From contig CAZIOS010000015.1 of NCBI GenBank assembly GCA_964540905.1, positions 1 through 63,118 on the forward strand: a DNA stretch of 63,118 nt. The letters run 5' to 3'. Under the pieces are notes generated by a model. The model ran no database searches, was not told the origin of the DNA, and saw only the letters and a program-made list of their open reading frames with translations. The DNA is from VAYN01 sp964540905. GTDB taxonomy: Bacteria; Actinomycetota; Thermoleophilia; Solirubrobacterales; 70-9. Each line of letters opens with the position of its first letter. Position 1 is the first letter of the stretch. This document shows positions 9,713 to 19,174 of this stretch, piece after piece. Made by a program: the position numbers and the translations under genes.

Positions 9713-10528
9713 ATGAAATCCCGATTTCTCCCGCAGCTCAACTACTCGAACGCGATCGCGACGATCGCCCTCTTCGTCGCCCTCGGCGGCGCCGCCGTCG
9801 CCGCCGGTCTTCCCAGGCACAGCGTCGGCGCGGCACAGTTGAAGCAGGGCGCGGTGACCAGCGCCGCAATCCGCAAGGGCGCCGTGAACAGCGGCAAACT
9901 GGCGCGCGGCGCGGTGACGCCGGGCAAAATCGGCCCCAACGCGGTCGGCCCCAGCAACATCGGCAACGGCGCCGTCACCTCGGCCAAGATCGGCGGCGGC
10001 GCCGTGATCGCCGCCTCGATCAAGAACAGCGTCGTCACCACCAACAAACTGCAGAAGGGCGCGGTGACGAGCGAAAAACTCGGCGCCAACGCGGTCGGCA
10101 CGACCAACATCGCCAACGGCTCGGTGACCCCGGCCAAGCTCTCGACTGAAATCGGTGGCACGGTGGCCCCGCTGAAGTCGGGGCAGACCCTGCGCGGCGT
10201 CTTCGACGTCGGCGGCACCGCCGCGGCGGCTGGCGGCACCGCCAAAGGCGCGGTCAGCTACCTGATGCCGCTGGTCAATCCGCCGGCGGTGACGGTGCTG
10301 AAACCCGGCGAAACCAGCGCCAACTGCGGCGGCCTCGGCGGCGGCGCGACTCCGGCGGCGACCGCGGGCAACCTCTGCGTCTACCTCACCGAAAGGACCA
10401 ACCTCGACGAAACGGAACTCGCCAAACTCGTCGAGAGCAATACCCGCCTCGGCTTCGGCCTCTCGGCCAAAGCGCTGGCCGGTGGCAATTTCTCGGCGAT
10501 CGGCCAGTGGGCGGTGACCGCTCCCTAA
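9713..10528 (+). CDS. Secreted protein with ten tandem decapeptide repeats
   Basis: 271 residues. A hydrophobic N-terminal segment (about 14-32, ending GGAAVAAGL) looks like a signal peptide or anchor. Residues 43-142 are ten uninterrupted 10-residue units of the form [LI]-x-x-G-A-V-T-x-x-K, for example LQKGAVTSEK. The strict period and alternating hydrophobic/small residues suggest a solenoid or fibrous stalk. Residues 145-271 form a separate C-terminal domain with two cysteines. Start chosen at the ATG 12 nt after AAGGAGG. I do not recognise a function; similar repeat proteins occur in Thermoleophilia. Its stop overlaps the leuB stop. Confidence 0.7.
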   Translation: MKSRFLPQLNYSNAIATIALFVALGGAAVAAGLPRHSVGAAQLKQGAVTSAAIRKGAVNSGKLARGAVTPGKIGPNAVGPSNIGNGAVTSAKIGGGAVIAASIKNSVVTTNKLQKGAVTSEKLGANAVGTTNIANGSVTPAKLSTEIGGTVAPLKSGQTLRGVFDVGGTAAAAGGTAKGAVSYLMPLVNPPAVTVLKPGETSANCGGLGGGATPAATAGNLCVYLTERTNLDETELAKLVESNTRLGFGLSAKALAGGNFSAIGQWAVTAP

Positions 10529-11637
10529 CTCGCGAGCTGCTCGAGGACCGCGTCGGTCATCGCCGCGGTCCCGACCTCGACCTCGGCGGGGACGTCTGGC
10601 AGCGGCGGCGCCAAGCTGGGCGTCCCCGCCGCCAGGTCGGGGGTGCGCAGGCCGCGCTCGAGCACGGCGTCGACCGCGGTCTCGATCCGGGCGGCGTCCT
10701 GCGGCCGGTCGAGGCCATGGCGCAGCATCAGCGCCACCGAGAGAAAGGTCGCGAGCGGGTTGGCGACGCCCCTGCCGGCGATGTCCGGGGCCGAGCCGTG
10801 GACCGGCTCGAAGAGGCCGGGAGCGCCGTCGGCGCCGAGGCTGGCCGAGGGCAGCATCCCCAGCGAGCCGGTCAGCATCGCCGCCTCGTCGCTGAGGATG
10901 TCGCCGAAGAGGTTCTCGGTGACGATCACGTCGAACTCGGCCGGGCGCGAGACCAGCTGCATCGCCGCGTTGTCGACCAGCAGGTGGTCGAGCTCGACGT
11001 CGGCGTAGTCGGGGGCGATGCCGGTGACCACCTCCCGCCAGAGCCGCGAGGTCTCCAGCACGTTGGCCTTGTCGACCGAGGTCACCCGTGGCCGGCGGGC
11101 GGAGCCCTCGCCGCGGCGGCGGGCGGCCTCGAAGGCGGTGCGGGCGATCCGCTCGACTTCCGCCACCGAGTACTCGCAGGTGTCGTGGGCGACGTCGCCG
11201 TCGCGGCCGCTGTCGCCGAAGTAGATGCCGCCGGTCAGCTCGCGCACGACCAGCAGGTCGGTGCCGGCGATGCGCTCCTCGCGCAGCGGGCTGGCCCCGA
11301 CCAGGGCCGGGCTCGGCCGCACCGGGCGCAGGTTGGCGTAGAGGCCCATCCCCTTGCGCAGGCCGAGCAGGCCCTGCTCGGGGCGCGGCGCGGCGGGGTC
11401 GGTGGTGTCCCACTTGGGGCCGCCGACGGCGCCGAGCAGGACCGCGTCGGAGGCAAGGCAGGCCTGCAGCACCTCGTCGGTGAGGGCGGTGCCGTGGGCG
11501 TCGATCGAGCAGCCGCCCATCAGCCGCTCGTCGAACTCGAACTCCCCCAGGCTCCGCAGCAGCCGCTGCGCCGCGGCGACGATCTCGGGGCCGATCCCGT
11601 CACCGGGGAGGACGACTATGCGAGGGGCGGCGCTCAC
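10525..11637 (-). CDS. leuB: 3-isopropylmalate dehydrogenase
   Basis: Oxidative decarboxylation of 3-isopropylmalate in leucine synthesis; a relative could also take 3-methylmalate on the citramalate route. 370 residues from a GTG at 11637, followed at once by the family start RIVVLPGDGIGPEI. Also present: LLGLRKGMGLYANLRP, VRELTGGIYFG, the metal-site NLFGDILSDEAAML, and EPVHGSAPDIAGRG near the NAD site. It is the last gene of XRE-leuC-leuD-methyltransferase-leuB; the methyltransferase stop is 20 nt upstream. Confidence 0.96.
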   Translation of the reverse strand: MSAAPRIVVLPGDGIGPEIVAAAQRLLRSLGEFEFDERLMGGCSIDAHGTALTDEVLQACLASDAVLLGAVGGPKWDTTDPAAPRPEQGLLGLRKGMGLYANLRPVRPSPALVGASPLREERIAGTDLLVVRELTGGIYFGDSGRDGDVAHDTCEYSVAEVERIARTAFEAARRRGEGSARRPRVTSVDKANVLETSRLWREVVTGIAPDYADVELDHLLVDNAAMQLVSRPAEFDVIVTENLFGDILSDEAAMLTGSLGMLPSASLGADGAPGLFEPVHGSAPDIAGRGVANPLATFLSVALMLRHGLDRPQDAARIETAVDAVLERGLRTPDLAAGTPSLAPPLPDVPAEVEVGTAAMTDAVLEQLAS

Positions 11638-11657
11638 GGCCGCGAACTCTATGGGCT

Positions 11658-12416
11658 TCAGGCGGCGACGGCCTCGATGTTGAGGCGGACGTACTCCAGC
11701 TCCAGCGGCTCCGGTTCCGCCACGAGGACGTCCCGCACATAGCGGTCCCGCAGCCCCTCCGGCAGGCGGTCGACGTGGGGGCCGAGGCAGACGGTGCGCA
11801 GGAACTCCGCCGGCTCCGGCGGCACGATCGTCCACGGCTGCAACCAGCAGCGGACCCGATCGAACCCGGCCGCCCGCAGGCGCGCCTCGGTCTCCTCCGC
11901 GCCGGCGTAGTTCCAGGGCTCGGAGAAACTCTCGAAATGAGTGGCATAGGGCTCGCGCGCGGCGATCTCCCCGCTGATCTGGCGCAGGCGGGAGATGTTG
12001 CCGGCGCCGCCGCACTGTGCCGCGAGACGACCCCCGGGCTTCAGGGCGGCGTGCAGGCGGCGGAAGAGCAGTTCGTGGTCGATCACCCAGTGGAAGACGG
12101 CGCTGGAGAAGACGGCGTCGACCTGCTCCTCCAGCTCCACCTCGGTCAAGTCGGCGACGAGCGACTGGTCGACCGGGCGCAGGGCCTCGCTGACTTTCGC
12201 GATCATCGAGGCCGAGCCGTCGACGGCGATCACCCGCCCTCGCGGCAGTCGTTCGATCAACAGCCCGGTCACACGGCCGCTGCCGCAACCCGCGTCGAGC
12301 ACGGTCTCCCCGCCCGACAGCGGCAGCCGATCGAGGACCGACCTGGCCCACTCTTCGTGCGGGACCGAGACCCGGTGGTAGCTGCTCGCGTCCCAGTCGC
12401 GGGTAGCCGACCCCAT
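11658..12416 (-). CDS. SAM-dependent methyltransferase, trans-aconitate methyltransferase-like
   Basis: Class I methyltransferase of 252 residues. SAM-binding motif I is VLDAGCGSGRVTGLL (about residues 39-53), followed by the acidic VIAVDGSASMI and FSSAVFHWVID. The overall pattern (short N-terminal lid, FHWV after motif II, C-terminal half contacting substrate) resembles Tam. The ATG overlaps the leuD stop by one base (TGATG), so it is built into the leucine operon between leuD and leuB. Family knowledge: Tam acts on trans-aconitate, and yeast Tmt1 also takes 3-isopropylmalate. A role on a leucine-pathway acid or dead-end by-product is inference. Confidence 0.7.
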   Translation of the reverse strand: MGSATRDWDASSYHRVSVPHEEWARSVLDRLPLSGGETVLDAGCGSGRVTGLLIERLPRGRVIAVDGSASMIAKVSEALRPVDQSLVADLTEVELEEQVDAVFSSAVFHWVIDHELLFRRLHAALKPGGRLAAQCGGAGNISRLRQISGEIAAREPYATHFESFSEPWNYAGAEETEARLRAAGFDRVRCWLQPWTIVPPEPAEFLRTVCLGPHVDRLPEGLRDRYVRDVLVAEPEPLELEYVRLNIEAVAA

Positions 12417-12979
12417 CAGAGGCTCGTCGTCACCGGGCCGCGCGCGGCGCCGCCGGCAGACTCGAAGGCGTCGATCGCCGCCGCGTTCTCGAGCGTGATG
12501 CCGATGTCGTCGAGCCCGTTCAGGAGCCGGTGCTTGACGTCGGGCTCGACCGCGAACTCGAAGACGCCGGCGGCGCAGGTGACGGTCTCGTCGTCGACGT
12601 CGATCCGCGCCTCGCCCGCGGCGGCGACCGCCCGGCAGTGCTCCTCGTCGAGGATCGCCGGCAGCAGCCCGATCTTGGTGCAGTTGGAGTAGAAGATGTC
12701 GGCGAAGGAGGGGGCGACGATCGCCCGGAAGCCGAAGTCCTCCAGCGCCCAGGGGGCGTGCTCGCGCGAGGAGCCGCAGCCGAAGTTGCGCCCGGCGACG
12801 AGGATCGGGTTCGGCTCCAGTTCGATCTCGCCGTCGCGGATCCAGTCGTAGAAGAGGAACTCGCCGAAGCCGGTCCGCTCGACCCGCTTGAGGAACTGCT
12901 TGGGGATGATCTGGTCGGTGTCCACGTCGTGCCGGTCCAGCACCGACACCTTGCCCTCGATCACGTCGATCGGCCGCAT
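12416..12979 (-). CDS. leuD: 3-isopropylmalate dehydratase small subunit
   Basis: Swivel domain subunit that pairs with LeuC to isomerise 2- to 3-isopropylmalate. 187 residues. Typical segments: DVDTDQIIPKQFLKRVERTGFGEFLFYDW, and GRNFGCGSSREHAPWAL, which places substrate-binding residues. The ATG at 12979 is 2 nt past the leuC stop, and its stop overlaps the methyltransferase start. It may also serve citramalate isomerisation for CimA, since no second LeuCD pair is visible. Confidence 0.96.
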   Translation of the reverse strand: MRPIDVIEGKVSVLDRHDVDTDQIIPKQFLKRVERTGFGEFLFYDWIRDGEIELEPNPILVAGRNFGCGSSREHAPWALEDFGFRAIVAPSFADIFYSNCTKIGLLPAILDEEHCRAVAAAGEARIDVDDETVTCAAGVFEFAVEPDVKHRLLNGLDDIGITLENAAAIDAFESAGGAARGPVTTSL

Positions 12980-12981
12980 GC

Positions 12982-14367
12982 TCAGCTCCAGTCTCTGATG
13001 TCTACGAAGCGTCCCTCGATCGCCGCCGCCGCGGCCATCCTCGGGCTGACCAGGTGGGTCCTCCCACCCTTCCCCTGCCGCCCCTCGAAGTTGCGGTTCG
13101 AGGTCGAGGCGCAGCGCTCGCCTTCGGCGAGCGTGTCGGGGTTCATTCCCAGGCACATCGAGCAGCCGGCCTCGCGCCATTCGAAGCCGGCGCCGCGGAA
13201 GACCTCGTGCAGGCCCTCGGCTTCGGCCGCCGCTTTGACCTGCTGCGAGCCGGGAACGACCATCGCCCGCACCGAGTCGGCGACGCGGCGGCCGTCGACC
13301 ATCTGCGCCGCCTCGCGCAGGTCCTCGATCCGCGAGTTGGTGCAGGAGCCGATGAAGACGCGTTCGGGGGCGACCTCGGTCATCGGCGTGCCCGGCTCCA
13401 GGCCCATGTAGGCGAGCGCCCGCTCGGCCGATTCGCGCTCGGCCGGCGACTCCATCGCCGCCGGGTCGGGCACCGTGTCGGTGACCTCGCAGACCATGCC
13501 GGGGTTGGTGCCCCAGGTGACCATCGGCGAGATCGCGGCGGCGTCGACCTCGAGCTCGGCGTCGAAGCCGGCGCCCTCGTCGCTCGGCAGCTGGCGCCAG
13601 CGCTCGACCGCGGCCTCGAAGTCCGCCGGCGCGCCCTCGCGGCCGCGCACCCACTCGAAGGTCGTCTCGTCGGGGGCGATCATCCCGGCGCGGCCGCCGC
13701 CCTCGATCGTCATGTTGCAGATCGTCATCCGGCCCGGCATCGAGAGCGCCTCGATCGCCGGCCCGGCGTACTCGACCGCGTGCCCGGTCATGCCGCCGGT
13801 GCCGAGGCGGCCGATCGTCGCCAGGATCAGGTCCTTGGGGGTGACGCCGGCGCCGAGCACGCCGGCGTAGGAGATCCGCATCGTCTTCGGCCGCTTCTGG
13901 ACCAGGCACTGGGTCGCCAGCACGTGCTCGACCTCGGAGGTGCCGATGCCGAAGGCCAGCGCCCCGAAGGCGCCGTGGGTGGAGGTGTGGCTGTCGCCGC
14001 AGACGATCGTCATTCCCGGCTGAGTGACCCCCAGCTCGGGGCCGATCACGTGGACGATGCCCTGGCGGTCGGAGCCCAGCGAGTAGAGCGGGATGCCGAA
14101 CTCCTCGCAGTTGCGCTCCAGCGTTTCGACCTGGACCCGGGAGAGCTCGTCGGCGATCAGGCGGGCGGCCATGGTGCCGTCGGTGGGCGTGTTGTGGTCG
14201 GCGGTGGCCAGCGTCTTGTCGGGCCGGCGCAGCGAGCGCCCGGCCAGGCGCAGGCCGTCGAAGGCCTGCGGCGAGGTGACCTCGTGGACCAGGTGCAGGT
14301 CGATGTAGATCAGGTCGTCGGAGACCTCGTGCTGCTCCCAGATCTTTTCGAACATCGTCTTCGGCAT
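12982..14367 (-). CDS. leuC: 3-isopropylmalate dehydratase large subunit
   Basis: Aconitase-family [4Fe-4S] subunit, 461 residues. Substrate and cluster markers: ATADHNTPTDG, CGDSHTSTHGAFGALAFGIGTSEVEHVLATQ, and cluster cysteines in FIGSCTNSRIEDLR plus CSMCLGMNPD. The ATG at 14367 is chosen over a TTG two codons upstream because GGAGGAG lies at the right distance before the ATG. That ribosome binding site sits inside the last codons of the XRE-cupin gene, whose stop is 2 nt upstream. Confidence 0.96.
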   Translation of the reverse strand: MPKTMFEKIWEQHEVSDDLIYIDLHLVHEVTSPQAFDGLRLAGRSLRRPDKTLATADHNTPTDGTMAARLIADELSRVQVETLERNCEEFGIPLYSLGSDRQGIVHVIGPELGVTQPGMTIVCGDSHTSTHGAFGALAFGIGTSEVEHVLATQCLVQKRPKTMRISYAGVLGAGVTPKDLILATIGRLGTGGMTGHAVEYAGPAIEALSMPGRMTICNMTIEGGGRAGMIAPDETTFEWVRGREGAPADFEAAVERWRQLPSDEGAGFDAELEVDAAAISPMVTWGTNPGMVCEVTDTVPDPAAMESPAERESAERALAYMGLEPGTPMTEVAPERVFIGSCTNSRIEDLREAAQMVDGRRVADSVRAMVVPGSQQVKAAAEAEGLHEVFRGAGFEWREAGCSMCLGMNPDTLAEGERCASTSNRNFEGRQGKGGRTHLVSPRMAAAAAIEGRFVDIRDWS

Positions 14368-14369
14368 CC

Positions 14370-14969
14370 TCAACTCCTCCTCAGTCCAGCGGCGATCACG
14401 GCGAGGAATTCGGTCGACTCCTCGCCCTCGTTCTCGAAATGGTGCGGCAGGTCGGCGTCGAAGGTGACGCTGTCGCCGCCGGCAAGGTCGTGGCGGGCGC
14501 CCTCGACGAAGAGGGCGAGGCGGCCGCTGAGCACGACCGCGGTCTCGCGGCTGCCCGGCTCGTGCATCGGCGGGTCGCCCGGGCCCCCGGTGGCGGCCCC
14601 CGGCTTCAGCGTGTGCAGGGAGACGTCGGCGCGCTGGCCGGGCAACGGCGGCGTCAGCTGCTCGAGAGTGTGGCCGTCGCGGCGCTGGCGGCGGCGCTGG
14701 TCGGCACGGATCACGAAGACGTTGCCGCCCTCGTCCAGCCGCAGCAGTTGCGACAGCGTCAGCTCGAGGCCGGCGGCGATCTTCGTGGCCGAAGCCAGGG
14801 TCGGGCTGGTCTCGCCGCGCTCGACTTGCGACAGCATCGGCGCGCTCACCCCCGACCGCTCGGCCAGGTCGCGCAGCGAGAGCCCCATCGCCTCGCGCAG
14901 AGCTTTGACGCGCGGGCCGACGGCGGGCGCGGTGCCGACGGGCTTGGACGGGGCGGCGGCGGTCGTCAT
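14370..14969 (-). CDS. XRE-family regulator with C-terminal cupin domain
   Basis: 199 residues. An XRE-type HTH spans about residues 20-75 (VKALREAMGLSLRDLAERSG, then VSAPMLSQVERGETSPTLA), followed by a cupin sensor domain (about 110-195). This architecture usually binds a small-molecule ligand in the cupin and represses or activates a neighbouring operon. As the first gene before leuC, a role in leu operon control is likely but unproven. Upstream, the minus strand has a weak promoter-like TTGGTG...GATAAC very close to the ATG, suggesting a short or absent leader. Confidence 0.82.
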   Translation of the reverse strand: MTTAAAPSKPVGTAPAVGPRVKALREAMGLSLRDLAERSGVSAPMLSQVERGETSPTLASATKIAAGLELTLSQLLRLDEGGNVFVIRADQRRRQRRDGHTLEQLTPPLPGQRADVSLHTLKPGAATGGPGDPPMHEPGSRETAVVLSGRLALFVEGARHDLAGGDSVTFDADLPHHFENEGEESTEFLAVIAAGLRRS

Positions 14970-15014
14970 GGTGCGTACGTTATCACGGACAGTTGTATTG
15001 CACCAAGTGAGCGA

Positions 15015-15947
15015 CTAGCTGGGCAGGGCGGCGGCGAGGAGGGCTCGAAGGTCGGCGGCGATCTCCCCTGGAATCTCGTCAAGGTGGTGCCAGGTCACGC
15101 GGGGGCCGCGGTAGCCGGCGGCCAGCAGGCGACGGTCCCGGTCGCGGTCGCTCTGGAAAGCGCTCCAAGTGCCGTGGGTCTCGTAGCCGTCGAGCTCGAC
15201 GATCACCCGCTGCTCGGGCCAGAGACAGTCGACCCGATAGCGGTGGGACCCGAGGGTGAGCCAGGCATTGAGGCGCGGACGGGGCAGGGCGAAGCGCTCG
15301 AGAAAGGCGAGGAAGCGCGCCTCCAGCTCCTCGCGGCTGACGCCAGCGGGAAGCTCGCGGCGGCGGCGCAGGCACTCGCGGATCGCGCGGCTGCCCTTGC
15401 GGCGCGGATACCGTTCGAGCAGGTCTTCCAGGGACAAGACGTCATAGAGGCGCAGGCGTTCGGACTCCCGCAGTGCGTGTTCGACGGCATCGACGCGGAG
15501 ATCGGCGGCGAGGTCGAAGAGAGTGCGGGGAACGGTCGTCACCGAGATCCCGTCGTGCTCGGTCACCTCGTCCGCGGAAAGGGCGGCGAAGTGGCGCCGG
15601 ATGTTCCCGCGCGAGCGGCTCTTCGACGCGGTGGTCACATCGATCGCGCCGCCCGAGGGGCCGCGAATCCCCCAGAGGGCCGCAGCCGAGCGATGGCTGA
15701 GCACCGCCCCGAGGCCGCAGAAGAGCACGGCCGACATCCAGCGCGCCTCTCGCGAGAGCACTCTGTGGCCCACGGCATACACGCCCCGATGAAGCGGGTG
15801 CAGGCGCCCCGCTCTCAGCCGAACTTCGATCGCCCGCCGGCTGACGCCCCGCCTTTCGAGTTGCCGGCGCGCCACCACACCATGCTGCTGCTCGGCGAGC
15901 TCGGCGATCGACGCGTCCAATCCACGCGTCTGCTCCCGTACGTCCAT
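15015..15947 (-). CDS. AbiEi-type N-terminal domain plus DUF559 protein
   Basis: 310 residues. Residues 10-60 (IAELAEQQHGVVARRQLERR...) match the winged-helix N-terminal domain of AbiEi-family antitoxins; the C-terminal third (YRVDCLWPEQRVIVELDGYETHGT...SDRDRDRRLLAAGY) is a DUF559/Vsr-like nuclease fold with the conserved D...E-x-D pattern. Such proteins are abundant in Thermoleophilia; function is not established and no AbiEii partner is adjacent. It lies between leuA and the XRE-leuCD operon. A perfect 16-bp inverted repeat brackets its start codon. Confidence 0.75.
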   Translation of the reverse strand: MDVREQTRGLDASIAELAEQQHGVVARRQLERRGVSRRAIEVRLRAGRLHPLHRGVYAVGHRVLSREARWMSAVLFCGLGAVLSHRSAAALWGIRGPSGGAIDVTTASKSRSRGNIRRHFAALSADEVTEHDGISVTTVPRTLFDLAADLRVDAVEHALRESERLRLYDVLSLEDLLERYPRRKGSRAIRECLRRRRELPAGVSREELEARFLAFLERFALPRPRLNAWLTLGSHRYRVDCLWPEQRVIVELDGYETHGTWSAFQSDRDRDRRLLAAGYRGPRVTWHHLDEIPGEIAADLRALLAAALPS

Positions 15948-15974
15948 AGGACGCGTAAGAGCAGACGCGTGGAT
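15920..15974. repeat. 16-bp inverted repeat bracketing the DUF559 start codon
   Basis: Arms ATCCACGCGTCTGCTC (15920-15935) and GAGCAGACGCGTGGAT (15959-15974) are perfect, with a 23-nt spacer. The spacer holds the DUF559 ATG (15945-15947), itself inside a small GTCC-ATA-GGAC palindrome. ACGCGT occurs four times in 15911-15970. In mRNA the start codon would be in the loop. It could be an operator, a translation-control hairpin or an inserted palindromic element. Confidence 0.85.
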
Positions 15975-16008
15975 ATTCGCCCCGGCCGAGTGGCGGGGAT
16001 GGCGCGTT

Positions 16009-17589
<1,581 letters not shown>

Positions 17590-17718
17590 CGAGATTCTCC
17601 TTCTCTACTTGGTGCGAATGGCCTTTGTCTCTCGCGGCTAACGCGCCGCCCAGCGCTATTCCCCCCGAGGGGGGAGGAGAAGGAGAAGCGCGAGGCTGTC
17701 GAGCCGGTGGCCCATTCG
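17590..17718 (-). promoter_or_regulatory. leuA attenuator/leader RNA with anti-Shine-Dalgarno pairing
   Basis: Two long-range complementarities are visible. The leucine-codon tract TTCTCCTTCTC (17687-17677) is an exact 11-nt complement of GAGAAGGAGAA (17605-17595), which contains the leuA Shine-Dalgarno. CGAATGGGCC around the leader start (17718-17709) pairs with GGCCATTCG (17623-17615) with one bulged base. The two pairings cross, so together they would be a pseudoknot. Between them lies a C6-TC-G6 hairpin (17674-17661). A ribosome stalled on the Leu codons would free the leuA site. Leader-peptide attenuation of leuA is known in actinobacteria; this geometry is read directly here. Confidence 0.78.
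17656..17715 (-). CDS. leuL: leuA leader peptide
   Basis: A 19-residue ORF, MGHRLDSLALLLLLPPRGE, with seven leucines, five of them consecutive (CTT CTC CTT CTC CTC). It ends in TAG 66 nt before the leuA ATG. Such a run in a short upstream ORF of a leucine gene is the classic sensor for charged tRNA-Leu. Ribosome stalling here would report leucine shortage. The symbol follows the convention for Leu leader peptides. Confidence 0.82.
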   Translation of the reverse strand: MGHRLDSLALLLLLPPRGE

Positions 17719-17788
17719 GCCTCCGAGCTTAGCGTAGGCTCCCGCAATCGCCAAGCCGCAACGCACGAATTGGCTCGCGCTCTTCGCG

Positions 17789-19141
17789 ATGGGCATCGCC
17801 GTGGTGGTGATCGCCAACGACTTCTCAGCCGTCAACGTCGCCCTGCCGACGATGGAGCGGGATTTCGACACCAACGTCAACACGATCCAGTGGGTGGTCA
17901 ACGCCTACGCGCTCACCTTCGGGGTGATGATCGTCACCGGCGGCCGCCTGGCGGACATGTTCGGGCGCCGCAACGCCTTCTTCCTCGGCACCGCGATCTT
18001 CGCCTCGATGTCGGCGCTCGGCGGCGCCGCGCAGACGGAGACCTGGCTGATCGTCACCCGGACCCTGATGGGGATCGGCGGCGCCCTGATGTGGCCGGCG
18101 ATCCTCGGCATGACCTTCGCGATCCTGCCGGAGGAGAAGGCGGGCCTGGCGGGCGGCATCATCCTCGGCGCCGCCGGCCTCGGCAACGCGATCGGGCCGC
18201 TGATCGGGGGCGCCCTCACCGACCTCGCCAGCTGGCGCTGGATCTTCTTCCTCAACGTGCCGATCGCGATCTTCGCGGTCCTCGTCACCTACTTCCTGGT
18301 CCACGTCGAGGAGCCGGAGAACACGGACCACCGGATCGACTACGCCGGCGTCACCGCGCTCTCGGTCGGGCTGGTCTCGCTGCTGGTCGCCCTCGACCAG
18401 GTCGACGACTGGGGCTGGGGGGACCCGCGGGTGATCGGCCTGCTGGTCGTCGCCGCAGCGATGCTGACGGCCTTCGTGCCGATCGAGCGCCGCGCCGGCA
18501 GGCATGCCCTGGTCCCGCGCGAGGTGATGCGCAACGAGAGCTTCACCGCCTCCTGCCTGGCGATCCTCTTTATGTCGGCGACCTTCTTCGCGGCGCTGCT
18601 CTACCTGCCGCAGTTCATGGAGAAGCAGCTCGGCTACTCGCCGCTGCAGGCCGGGGTCGGGATCCTGCCGTTCCTCGCCACCTTCGCCGCCGTCTCCTTC
18701 ATCGCCGGTCCTCTCTACGAGCGGGTGGGAGCGAAGAAGCTGGCGGTTCTCGGCGCCGCCTGCATCACCCTGGCGCCGTTCCTCTTCTCGCTGGTCGACG
18801 GCGGCTCGGGCTACGACTCGCTGATCGTCGGCATGGTCGTGCTCGGGATCGGCGTCGGCAGCTTCTACCCGACCGCGACCACGGCCGGCGTCACCTCGGT
18901 CGACGACTCGCAGACCAGCCTCGCCGGCGGCATCGTCTACATGTTCCAGATCGCCGGCGGCTCGATCGGGCTGGGCCTGACGACGACCGTCTTCTCGGCC
19001 TCGATCCCGCCCTTCGTCGACGGCGTCCAGGCCGGCTTCCGGCTCGACGCGGCGCTCTCGCTGGTCGGCTTCCTGATCGCCCTGCTGCTGGTCGGTGGGC
19101 GCCTGTTCGGACCGCGGAGCCCGGTCGAGCAGACGACCTAG
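17789..19141 (+). CDS. MFS multidrug exporter, DHA2 (EmrB/QacA) type
   Basis: Proton-driven inner-membrane exporter, 450 residues with about 12-14 hydrophobic segments. Motifs: DHA2 motif D1-like NDFSAVNVALPTME, motif A GRLADMFGRRNAFFLG, and motif C-like GLGNAIGPLIGGAL. Substrate unknown. The only canonical start is ATG 17789, but coding-like sequence (KPQRTNWLALFA) continues upstream in frame to a stop near 17735 with no ATG, GTG or TTG, so the true start may be unusual. Divergent from the leuA leader (73 bp). Confidence 0.85.
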   Translation: MGIAVVVIANDFSAVNVALPTMERDFDTNVNTIQWVVNAYALTFGVMIVTGGRLADMFGRRNAFFLGTAIFASMSALGGAAQTETWLIVTRTLMGIGGALMWPAILGMTFAILPEEKAGLAGGIILGAAGLGNAIGPLIGGALTDLASWRWIFFLNVPIAIFAVLVTYFLVHVEEPENTDHRIDYAGVTALSVGLVSLLVALDQVDDWGWGDPRVIGLLVVAAAMLTAFVPIERRAGRHALVPREVMRNESFTASCLAILFMSATFFAALLYLPQFMEKQLGYSPLQAGVGILPFLATFAAVSFIAGPLYERVGAKKLAVLGAACITLAPFLFSLVDGGSGYDSLIVGMVVLGIGVGSFYPTATTAGVTSVDDSQTSLAGGIVYMFQIAGGSIGLGLTTTVFSASIPPFVDGVQAGFRLDAALSLVGFLIALLLVGGRLFGPRSPVEQTT

Positions 19142-19174
19142 GCAGCCTGCCGCCGAACCGCCCACCCGGCGGGC

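Noticed and set aside
17590..17715. T-box riboswitch ahead of leuA
   Set aside because: No T-box consensus or specifier-loop architecture is visible; the leader peptide explains the region better.
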